64,000 bases of DNA from Caldilineaceae bacterium. Its GTDB lineage: Bacteria; Chloroflexota; Anaerolineae; Caldilineales; Caldilineaceae. Positions within the stretch are counted from its first letter, which is position 1; every line of letters begins with the position of its first letter. A program made the translations under genes and the position numbers. The stretch is from the NCBI GenBank assembly GCA_019637695.1, contig JAHBVG010000014.1, forward strand, positions 1 to 64,000, given 5' to 3'. Under the pieces are notes generated by a model, which searched no databases, was not told the origin of the DNA, and saw only the letters and a program-made list of their open reading frames with translations. Of the stretch, positions 33,512-40,833 are shown piece after piece.

Positions 33512-33642
33512 GAGAGATCCTATGACAGTGGTTGATCAGGTTCTGAATCGCTGGCATTGTACTTTTGCACTGCTGATCCTGTCAACGGCCCCAGCCCTCT
33601 GGAATCATGTCGAATCCTGATTTTGTCTAAATCATCCACTCT

Positions 33643-36600
33643 CTACCGGCTCAGATGGGGCAGGTAGAGAGAGCGTTGCGCTGACTCGCCAGCCGTGCGG
33701 AAAGTCCACGTGTAGTCGCCGGGCAGGCTGTTGCCTTTCAGGTCGCGCAGCCCCGTGGACAGACGCACAGTATAGAGCGTGCCGGGCTGGAGCGGCTGGC
33801 GCAGCCGGATCTCGATACGGTTGATCCCCTCGCCAAAGTGGACGGAAAGGGGCAGCACCTGACCGCCTGCGAGGACGCTCACGGTCTGGCCGTTCACAGT
33901 GGACGGGTCCAGCGGCTCGGAAACCTGGGCCAGGATCGCCGGCCCATAGATGGGCCCGTTGTCGCCCACGAAGAGCGGTTGGCTGTTCACAAGTTGGTTT
34001 TGATAGCCGGCCAGTGGTTCAGTCCACAGGACCGTGGGCGGCGTGCTGTCCGTGGGCGATGGATGCACCCGGATCATCACCTCGGCAGGGCGGCTCACCG
34101 TCATACCGTTGCTGACCTGGAAGGTGAAGCGATCCTGGCCGCTGAAACCGGTCGCTGCTGTATAGCTCAGATTCGGGGCTGCGCCGCTGAGAACACCCCC
34201 CAACGGCGACTCCAGCACGGCAAAGCTCAGGGCAGCGTTGCTCACCTCTCGGCCAGCCAGTTTGATCTGAACCGATTGGCCGGTCTGGGTCTCCACGTGC
34301 TGGGGTACAGCCGCCACCGGTTGGATCAGGTTGACCACGGCATTGGTGGGCGTCACTTCGGGCACACTGGGGAAGTGGACCACAGCCTGGTTGGCGATCA
34401 CTGCGCCGCCGGCCAGATTGGAGCGCAGCGCTGCCGTGAACGAGACCACGCCGGTGGAGCCGGGTTGGCCTTTGGCCGCCAGCTCACCGATGTTCCAAAA
34501 GATAGTGCGGGTATTGGTGATGTACTGGCCCGGCCCGTGGATGACCAGCGTATTGTCGTTGAAGTGTTCGCTGAGTTCGTCCAGGATGTAGACGCCGAAT
34601 GCCTGACCTGCCCCTTCATTCTCATAGGTGATGGTGTAGTTCACAGTTTGACCAGGCAGCAGATCGCCCGTCGGGCCGAACTTCTCATTGGGATCGCGCG
34701 CCACCCGCACCGTGGTCTCGTTGATGGCGCATCCCCCGCCGGCGGCGTTGACAAATCGGCAGATGCCAGCGCTGCCCAGAGTCTGGTCTGTCTCCAACGG
34801 CACCGCTCTCATGTAGGTCGCCAGGTCGAGGGTGCTGCACGACTTGCACGGCGTTCCTGCTGCGTTTTTCACGCCCTGTACACAGCGCTCACCGGTGGCA
34901 TAGTCACAGTATGAAAATTCAGGGAGCTTGCGCCACATGCCCAGATCCGGCGCACATTCCCACTTGATGTAGCGGCGGGCCAGGGCATTGCGGAAGTTGG
35001 TTTGCGCCGGAATATCCCACCAGCCTTGGGGCGTGGGCGCGCAGGCGGTGATGGTCTTCCCGGCCTGGCAGACGTACTCCCCGCGCTTCGTGGGGTCGGC
35101 GCAGTCTGTGGTGCAGACCTTGAGATCCACGATTTCGCCCAGGCCCGGCACGCCTTTTCCGGCGGCGTCGGCGATGTTGTTGCCGCACTTCACACAGGAG
35201 GCCTGATCCCCCGCTGCGCACTTGGCGCAATCATCCACCTTCATAATCAGATCGATAACCTTCATGATCTTGCCAGCGGAGAGGTCCGCCAACTTGGTGA
35301 GCAAGCAATTGCGTAAACAGACCTCCGCCGTGATAGACTCTACGCCCAGGTCGGCAGCGGTGGTTTCTGGCGACCAATCACCTAGAAACTCGATGTCGAA
35401 GGTATCCAGATTGGTGCGCAGGCCGCCGCTGCTGTTCTGGATAGTGTAGTAGCCGCGGCCATAGGTGACGGCCAAAACGACGCTACCCTGCCGACGCAGG
35501 AAATGGGCCTCGCCCCGATTCACCGCCACGAAAGTCAAAGAGGTGACCGGATCGCCGCTGTTCAGGGTCAGGCGGTTGGCGCTGCCCAGCCTGAAGCCAT
35601 CGGCCACGGCCTGAGCATAAAGCTGGTCCAGGGCCAGGTATGTCTGACGTTCTGCCTGCACCTCCCCTGCGTTCAACGGCGTGAAATTGACCAGCGTCAC
35701 CGGCGCATAGTCCAGGTAGGGTTGGATGTCGAAGGCGCTGTCGCCCTGATTGATGCCGGCTATCAGTCCCATCATCGACTCCACCACGTCATCGGGGATG
35801 CCCCACAGATAGCGCACCTCGATCACAAAATTGCCGCTGGCATCGGGCGGCAGATCGCCCAGCCGCCAGAAAACCTGATCGCGCTGCGGCCAGTAGACGC
35901 CGCCGGTGCTGCTCACGTATTCCGCTGCGCCAGGCAGGGCGGCCATCAGCACGGCATTCTGCACCGTCTCATCGGTCAGGTTGGCGTAGCTGATGGCGTA
36001 GCGGGTAGTCTGGCCGGGGCTGACGCGAGTGGGGCCGCCGACCTGCACCAGCAGCCGCCCCACCGCCCCTGCATCTGGATCTGGGGCGGCCAACCAGGGC
36101 GTAAAGAGTATGCCATCGCTGACGCCGTTCCCCGCGCCGTTGGGATTGCTGGCGTGATTGGGTCCGCTGGCATGTCCCCACCAGTTGCGGCGGGCGTCCA
36201 CCACCGTGTTGGCGGTAGCGTTGCGCAGGCCCAACCCGTTGTCATGGATGCGGTTGTGGATGATCAGGGGCAGGACGCCGTTGATCACCTCCACGCCGGC
36301 GTTCTGGCTGTGACGAAGGGTGCAATCGCGCACATGGACGTTGGAGGCGTAGAGACGCAGCATGTTGGAGCCGCCGCGCCCGCCGTAGGCCACGGTGCAA
36401 TGACGCAGGCGCGCGCTACCGTCCACCTGGATGTAGTACCAATCCCCGGCGGCTGGCGTAGCCGCGCTGGAGGTGAAGGTGATGGGCTGGGTAGATGTGC
36501 CTTCAGCCTGGAGATGGCCGAGTACCCACAGCCAGGCTTCGTTGAAGGCCAGCGTGGTGTTGGCGGTGACGGTAAGGGTGGCACCAGCCTCAATGCCCAG

Positions 36601-37350
36601 ATTGCCGCCTGCCACGTAGCCCCCTCCGCTGAGACCAGCGCCGTTGAGGACGGAATCCACCGTGTAGCTGCCGCTGGGAATGACCACACCGTTGACACCG
36701 TTGTTGCTGAACGAGACGCCGTTGTAGCTGGGCGAGGTGTTCACCATCTGGCGGATAGCCGCAGCGCCGTTGTTGCGCACTACTGTGTTCTGCAACAGCG
36801 GACGCACGTCGTTCCCTGCGATCTCCACACCAGCGTTCTGGCTGTGACGAAGGGTGCAATCGCGCACCTGGGCGTTGGAGGTCTTGAGATAGAGCATGTG
36901 GGTTCCACTGCGCCCGCCGTAGGCCACGGTGCAGTGACGCAGGCTGGCGATGCCGTCCACCTGGATATAGAGCCAGTCCCCGGTGGCTGGCGTAGCCGCG
37001 TTAGAGGTGAAGGTGATGAGCTGGCCTGCCGTGCCCTCGGCCTGAAGATGGCCGCGCACCCACAGCCAGACTTCGCCAAAACGTACCTCTACGCCGGGAT
37101 CTATGGTGAGGGTGACGCCAGGTTCGATAGCCAGGTTGCCGGTAACGATGTAGGGGCTGCCTGCCGCGGTCCAGGTAGTGTTGGCTGTAATAGAGCCGCC
37201 GGGGATGATTGTCTGCCGGCGAACAGTGGACACACCCGCTGCCCGCGCAGGCATGGGGGACAAAAGGAATCCATAGGCGCAGATGAGGAGGATGCTGTAC
37301 CCAATGGCAAGCAACTGAACGCGTCGTTGAATCTTGAGATGGTTGCGCAT
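33643..37350 (-). CDS. Large secreted beta-helix/adhesin-like protein with YLPHLSR tail
   Basis: 1235 residues from the ATG (a TTG 4 codons earlier is one base from the AAGGAG). Signal peptide: MRNHLKIQRR, hydrophobic core, cleavage near PARA-AG. Two right-handed beta-helix blocks (about 45-400) share near-identical segments such as VRDCTLRHSQNAGVE and HCTVAYGGR. Then a DUF11-like domain (about 425-545), a Cys-rich part with 17 cysteines (about 675-870), a DPNEKFGPTGDLLPGQ domain (about 885-1010), a cadherin-like domain (about 1020-1095), a Big_5/SbsA-like Ig domain (about 1100-1225) and the tail LYLPHLSR. The subtilase at 46060 ends the same way. Probably a surface or secreted carbohydrate-interacting protein. 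No catalytic residues were recognised. Confidence 0.85.
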   Translation of the reverse strand: MRNHLKIQRRVQLLAIGYSILLICAYGFLLSPMPARAAGVSTVRRQTIIPGGSITANTTWTAAGSPYIVTGNLAIEPGVTLTIDPGVEVRFGEVWLWVRGHLQAEGTAGQLITFTSNAATPATGDWLYIQVDGIASLRHCTVAYGGRSGTHMLYLKTSNAQVRDCTLRHSQNAGVEIAGNDVRPLLQNTVVRNNGAAAIRQMVNTSPSYNGVSFSNNGVNGVVIPSGSYTVDSVLNGAGLSGGGYVAGGNLGIEAGATLTVTANTTLAFNEAWLWVLGHLQAEGTSTQPITFTSSAATPAAGDWYYIQVDGSARLRHCTVAYGGRGGSNMLRLYASNVHVRDCTLRHSQNAGVEVINGVLPLIIHNRIHDNGLGLRNATANTVVDARRNWWGHASGPNHASNPNGAGNGVSDGILFTPWLAAPDPDAGAVGRLLVQVGGPTRVSPGQTTRYAISYANLTDETVQNAVLMAALPGAAEYVSSTGGVYWPQRDQVFWRLGDLPPDASGNFVIEVRYLWGIPDDVVESMMGLIAGINQGDSAFDIQPYLDYAPVTLVNFTPLNAGEVQAERQTYLALDQLYAQAVADGFRLGSANRLTLNSGDPVTSLTFVAVNRGEAHFLRRQGSVVLAVTYGRGYYTIQNSSGGLRTNLDTFDIEFLGDWSPETTAADLGVESITAEVCLRNCLLTKLADLSAGKIMKVIDLIMKVDDCAKCAAGDQASCVKCGNNIADAAGKGVPGLGEIVDLKVCTTDCADPTKRGEYVCQAGKTITACAPTPQGWWDIPAQTNFRNALARRYIKWECAPDLGMWRKLPEFSYCDYATGERCVQGVKNAAGTPCKSCSTLDLATYMRAVPLETDQTLGSAGICRFVNAAGGGCAINETTVRVARDPNEKFGPTGDLLPGQTVNYTITYENEGAGQAFGVYILDELSEHFNDNTLVIHGPGQYITNTRTIFWNIGELAAKGQPGSTGVVSFTAALRSNLAGGAVIANQAVVHFPSVPEVTPTNAVVNLIQPVAAVPQHVETQTGQSVQIKLAGREVSNAALSFAVLESPLGGVLSGAAPNLSYTAATGFSGQDRFTFQVSNGMTVSRPAEVMIRVHPSPTDSTPPTVLWTEPLAGYQNQLVNSQPLFVGDNGPIYGPAILAQVSEPLDPSTVNGQTVSVLAGGQVLPLSVHFGEGINRIEIRLRQPLQPGTLYTVRLSTGLRDLKGNSLPGDYTWTFRTAGESAQRSLYLPHLSR
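36289..36546 (-). repeat. Intragenic direct repeat, second beta-helix copy
   Basis: About 258 bases closely matching the segment 534 bases away (36823-37080), both inside the beta-helix gene. Long runs are identical, for example GTTCTGGCTGTGACGAAGGG. It encodes the second copy of the HLQAEGT...HCTVAYGGR...CTLRHSQNAGVE block. Confidence 0.85.
36823..37080 (-). repeat. Intragenic direct repeat, first beta-helix copy
   Basis: Partner of 36289-36546, same strand and frame. The high DNA-level match suggests recent duplication or ongoing conversion between the two beta-helix blocks. Confidence 0.85.
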
Positions 37351-37362
37351 GTTTGCCGCCAA

Positions 37363-37720
37363 TCTCCTTTCGCCGGGGATGGTTGCATCGCCCCAGCCTA
37401 TTGATTCTTTTATCGGTTATTGAGGAAAGGTCGTCTGTTGAGAAGTTAGCCGATCTTACCATGAAAACTGATGCTGAGCAATCAGTACAAAATTTGGCAT
37501 GGTTCAGATGGGCTGGGTATGACCTTTACAATTGAGAATGTGGAACAGGCACGCGGCGTGCCGGTTCGAGTCGAGTCCAAGCTGCACGTAGGCGTGCTCC
37601 CTCCGCCGCAATTTGTAAAGATGAGCGCGCTCCGAAATGAACCATGCTTAAAATTCTAAACAAGAGGATGTCTCATACTACTGGCGAAGCCGTTGCCAAC
37701 ATGGAGAGGAAAACGCGAAG
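37363..37720. other. Gene-free stretch left of the DnaA-box cluster
   Basis: Holds the promoter side of the beta-helix gene. A 48-codon plus-strand frame at 37515-37659 (MTFTIENVEQARGVPVRVE...) faintly recalls the start of a STAS domain but is too short to call. Nothing else recognised. Confidence 0.4.
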
Positions 37721-38121
37721 TTATCCATAGCTTATCCACAGTTGTGGATAACTACCCTGGCTGGGGATAGAACTGGGGATAAGTACATGGAAAAGTGGAT
37801 AAATAAAGGGCTTAAATACCTGAGGATAGAGTTATCCCCTCTTATGTCACTTATCCCCAGTTGAAAAATGGTCACTCGCTGATCTACTACATCTTGCGTA
37901 GCACAAATATTCGACCGAGATCTATCCTATCTTTACCCGAAATCTGCACAATGTTGTAAACAACCCAAATTTGATTACACGAATGGAGAACCACAAGATA
38001 TAGCCATCTTGCCAGACCGCTTGCCAGATCTAGTATATCGTCGATAGCAATTTTGGAGTTTTCCCCTTATCCCCAACCCCTACTAGTATTTCTAAAATTA
38101 TAATAAACAGAATAGGGATAA
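37721..38121. other. DnaA-box cluster, candidate replication origin (oriC)
   Basis: DnaA-box-like 9-mers: TTATCCATA 37721, TTATCCACA 37732, reverse TGTGGATAA 37743, TGGGGATAG 37762, TGGGGATAA 37774, AGTGGATAA 37794, TGAGGATAG 37821, TTATCCCCT 37832, TTATCCCCA 37851, TTATCCCCA 38067 and reverse TAGGGATAA 38113. Two are the perfect consensus TTATCCACA, in opposite orientation. Several starts are 11 bases apart, one helical turn. A-T-rich DNA follows (38087-38132, with AAAATTATAATAAAC), suitable as an unwinding element. It lies in a 760-base gene-free gap. No dnaA, dnaN or gyrB is in the window, so origin function is inference. Confidence 0.7.
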
Positions 38122-38123
38122 CC

Positions 38124-38699
38124 TTAATAGATTCGGCGTGAGGAAGTCATGATCGAGTTTGGGGCCATAAATGGCAGAGGATTCGTATATCCTCCCCAAC
38201 CATCAAATCGATCATAAGGGGCAATTCGAATCCCGAAATGGAGATGCGGACGAGAACAGATCCCACTGTTGCCAGCAAAGCCAATGACCTGACCGCGCAG
38301 GCATCGTTGGCCTGCCTCCACGTTGAACCCTTGTAGATGCGCATAGAGAGATTCACCCCACCAGTGCTGAATTACCAAGAACCGGCCATATCCAGTGCGG
38401 TCATTGCCGATCTCGATCACCTGGCCGTTGTCTACAACCAGGACCTGAGTTCCGCGAGGAAGATCAAAATCTAGCCCATTGTGCCCAAGCAGAGGAACGT
38501 TCCCTACCCAGTACCGGGCGTAGTGCTGCGGGTTCTCTCCCCAACCCTGGAGCAGCGGACGCCGCGCCTCAAACGGCGCCGCCAGGTAGATGCCCTCCTG
38601 TTCGTAGAAGTCTTGGGCAAGGGTTGGTTCATCAAATTCGAGCGGCATCTGAACGTTCCTTACGCGGGAATAACCCGCTGGTAGATTCGACAAGGTCAT
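38124..38699 (-). CDS. M23-family peptidase domain protein
   Basis: 191 residues. The LytM/M23 metallopeptidase core is visible: GHNGLDFDLPRGTQVLVVD (zinc-binding His and Asp), YGRFLVIQHWWGESLYAHL and SRPHLHFGIR (HxH zinc motif). The family cuts peptidoglycan cross-bridges. No signal peptide or anchor is seen at the ATG chosen, which is unusual for a cell-wall enzyme, so it may be exported by other means or start elsewhere. Its stop abuts the DnaA-box region. Confidence 0.85.
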   Translation of the reverse strand: MTLSNLPAGYSRVRNVQMPLEFDEPTLAQDFYEQEGIYLAAPFEARRPLLQGWGENPQHYARYWVGNVPLLGHNGLDFDLPRGTQVLVVDNGQVIEIGNDRTGYGRFLVIQHWWGESLYAHLQGFNVEAGQRCLRGQVIGFAGNSGICSRPHLHFGIRIAPYDRFDGWGGYTNPLPFMAPNSIMTSSRRIY

Positions 38700-38897
38700 G
38701 TCGAGCCGGTATACTTGGCGTTTGTGCGCAGATCAAACCGAGTTTCTTACAGGCCAAAAATCGCAGCGTGATCCGTGTTAGAGCGATTCGTACAGAAATT
38801 ATACATAATTCAAACAGAAACGCTGTAGACTTTACCTTTGTCAATTCTGATCGAACTTTTTATTCGATAGTCCTTGTCTCTCTTTGGGAGGGTATTC

Positions 38898-39281
38898 ATG
38901 CCGATTTATGAATTTGTTTGCGAAAGTTGTACTTACGAATTTGAAAAAATCGTCTCATTTTCAGCGACAGTAGCGCCTACCTGCCCTGTCTGCGCAGGCG
39001 ATGAAGTCAAGCGGCGGATGAGCAAACCAGCCATCCACTTCAAGGGGAGCGGTTGGTATATTACTGACAGCAAGGCCGATCACAAAAAGAGCAACGGCAA
39101 TGGCGCCAGCAGTGAAAAAAGTAAAGATGGCGAGAGCATAAAAAGCACAGATGAAGACGGTGTCGCCGCCGAGAGCAAAGTTGACGGCGTCAAAAACGAG
39201 GCTGCCAAGGGCGATAGCGCCAAGAGTGAACCTGTCAAGAGTGAGAGTTCTACAAAAGCTACTGTGAAATCGGATGGCTGA
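38898..39281 (+). CDS. FmdB-family zinc-ribbon protein with long charged tail
   Basis: 127 residues from the ATG after GGGAGG. MPIYEFVCESCTYEFEKIVS...CPVCAGDEVKRRMSKP is the FmdB/CxxC_CXXC_SSSS zinc ribbon with two CxxC pairs. FKGSGWYITD follows, and then a low-complexity Lys/Ser/Glu/Asp tail (about 58-127). FmdB was proposed as a regulator near formamidase genes, but the role in most bacteria is unknown. Closed by an intrinsic terminator. Confidence 0.85.
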   Translation: MPIYEFVCESCTYEFEKIVSFSATVAPTCPVCAGDEVKRRMSKPAIHFKGSGWYITDSKADHKKSNGNGASSEKSKDGESIKSTDEDGVAAESKVDGVKNEAAKGDSAKSEPVKSESSTKATVKSDG

Positions 39282-39339
39282 GTGGTTATCGCCGGGGCCA
39301 AAGAGAACGCAACAGAGGACTTTCTTCAGAGAGAATGCT

Positions 39340-39375
39340 ATACCCTTGCAAATTCGGCAAGGGTATTTTATTTTT
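39340..39375 (+). terminator. Intrinsic terminator after the FmdB-type gene
   Basis: Stem ATACCCTTGC / GCAAGGGTAT (10 base pairs, 7-base loop) followed by TTTATTTTT, 58 bases after the stop codon. Confidence 0.9.
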
Positions 39376-39413
39376 AGTGTGATTCAAGATTGGGGATACC
39401 GATAGGAGAAGGC

Positions 39414-39803
39414 ATGACAGTTCCAACACGGTTTGGCATACTACGCTTGATCTCCACCCTTTTGAAAACAATGGCATGGATCATCCTGGTGCTTTCAATC
39501 CTGGGCGCATTCATGGTTGGCCTGTTTGGTCCTATGTTGGGCGAGGCGTTGTTAGATCCTGCACTTGTGGCTTTACTCGCTTTTGATAGCGCCGCGGGCA
39601 TCGTTGCTGGGATCACGTTGCTGATTTTTGGCGTTGTCACCTTTCTTTCGCTCTTTGCCGCCGCCGAAAGTATTCAGGTTCAACTTGCCATTGAAGAAAA
39701 TACCCGGCTGACAGCCGCCTTGCTGCTACGCATGGACGAAGAGAGTCGCCCCGTCGAGGCAGATCCACCCTACACCTATTATGGCGAAGTAGTCGATGAA
39801 TGA
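39414..39803 (+). CDS. Small membrane protein of unknown function
   Basis: 129 residues from the ATG after AGGAGAAGGC. Two hydrophobic helices (about 18-40 and 55-82; TMAWIILVLSILGAFMVGLF and AGIVAGITLLIFGVVTFLSL). A cytosolic-looking helix AESIQVQLAIEENTRLTAAL and an acidic C-terminal tail ending YYGEVVDE follow. No family recognised. It is convergent with the next gene, two bases between the stops. Confidence 0.7.
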   Translation: MTVPTRFGILRLISTLLKTMAWIILVLSILGAFMVGLFGPMLGEALLDPALVALLAFDSAAGIVAGITLLIFGVVTFLSLFAAAESIQVQLAIEENTRLTAALLLRMDEESRPVEADPPYTYYGEVVDE

Positions 39804-39805
39804 GC

Positions 39806-40567
39806 TTACTTCACAGGGCGCAGTTTGTCGGCCACTCGATCCAGCAAAAATGTGCGCTCTTTGTCGGCGTCGAATAAAATCGTGATCTTCTTCTCATCTC
39901 CATCCCCGTTGACTGCCGTCACCACACCATCCCCATAGTGGGTGTGGACAACGCGCTGCCCCGACTGTAGAGCAGCAATCTTCTTGAGTACAACCGCCGA
40001 TGGCTTTTTCTGTTCAACCTGACTGGCCTGTTGAAGTTCCACAGCCAGGCCCGCTTCCCGATCTCGCCAGCCTTCGGCCAACGAAGCCAGGACCTGATCC
40101 GGTTGTTTGGAAACGCGGCTACGGAGAGCCGTCGCCTGTTGATGGGCCTTGCCCAGGGCGTCCATTCCGCTCTGCTTGCGTTTTTGGGTCTCGTTGCTTT
40201 TGGCCAACAGGCGGCTGGCGCGGCTCAGGATCCGAAGCAGCGCATCCATCTGCTTAACCGGATCGTCGAACGGATCGATGACGGCAAGTTGCACCCCATT
40301 GATGCGGCAGAGTTCCTCACGCGTCTGATCGCGTTGTGTATCTTCCATCTCCTCCCAATCACTGCGCCGGCCCTGTCCTTTGGCGGTAAGACCGGTGATG
40401 CGTACAGCGACACTGATCTCTGGGTAGAGATAATCCAATTTCAGACGCCGCCGTGTGGCCGGGTTGATCAGCCAGGGCGGGCTAACGTTGAGTTCAACTT
40501 TGCAGCCATCAAAGGTCCGCGCCAGAATCTCGCGCCATCCATTAATATTCAGGTAACCAGACGACAT
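39806..40567 (-). CDS. Protein with nuclease-like N terminus and UvrD/PcrA-type Tudor-like C terminus
   Basis: 253 residues, not matched to a named family. The C terminus (about 200-253: GQRVVHTHYGDGVVTAVNGD...ITILFDADKERTFLLDRVADKLRPV) resembles the RNA-polymerase-binding Tudor-like end of PcrA/UvrD helicases and CarD. The N terminus (about 35-120: RRLKLDYLYPEISVAVRITG, then TQRDQTREELCRINGVQLAVIDPFD) has the strand-strand-helix order of restriction-like endonucleases, with an Asp but no clear (D/E)xK. No helicase motifs lie between; the middle is helical and charged. A role at transcription-coupled repair is a guess from the tail. Confidence 0.5.
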   Translation of the reverse strand: MSSGYLNINGWREILARTFDGCKVELNVSPPWLINPATRRRLKLDYLYPEISVAVRITGLTAKGQGRRSDWEEMEDTQRDQTREELCRINGVQLAVIDPFDDPVKQMDALLRILSRASRLLAKSNETQKRKQSGMDALGKAHQQATALRSRVSKQPDQVLASLAEGWRDREAGLAVELQQASQVEQKKPSAVVLKKIAALQSGQRVVHTHYGDGVVTAVNGDGDEKKITILFDADKERTFLLDRVADKLRPVK

Positions 40568-40644
40568 ACAATTTCTCCGTCGGGAGTATGGATATGGGTA
40601 AGTTGCGTTATTCTAGCACATCTGTTCCTGACGATAAAATCAAT

Positions 40645-40768
40645 GGGGTGTGTTCAAAATGAGTTAGGGGTTTGGGTGGACGGCAGACGAGCATTGGCTT
40701 ACGCAGACGATTTTGTGAGTTGTCCACCCAAACCCCTACGAATTATCAACCCATTCTGAATACACCCA
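40645..40768. mobile_element. MITE-like inverted-repeat element, about 124 bp
   Basis: Imperfect terminal inverted repeats GGGGTGTGTTCAAAATGAG (from 40645) and CCATTCTGAATACACCCA (to 40768), with a perfect internal inverted pair TAGGGGTTTGGGTGGAC (40665-40681) / GTCCACCCAAACCCCTA (40722-40738). Size, terminal repeats and lack of coding capacity fit a non-autonomous transposon relic. No clear target duplication was identified. It lies between the Tudor-tail gene and murJ (divergent starts) and may influence both. Confidence 0.55.
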
Positions 40769-40833
40769 AATCAATGAAACCGCTACGGTGGGCAACGTGC
40801 AGAGATGATCGAAGCATACTATAATATCCCCTT

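Noticed and set aside
37555..37590. GGTTCGAGTC resembling a tRNA T-loop
   Set aside because: No acceptor, anticodon or D-arm pairing could be built around it.
37515..37659. 48-codon frame recalling the start of a STAS domain
   Set aside because: Too short, weak ribosome site, conserved core of the domain absent.
37721..38121. Alternative reading of the TTATCC-rich gap as a plasmid iteron region
   Set aside because: Repeats are DnaA-box variants in both orientations with no Rep gene nearby; housekeeping genes around it indicate a chromosome.
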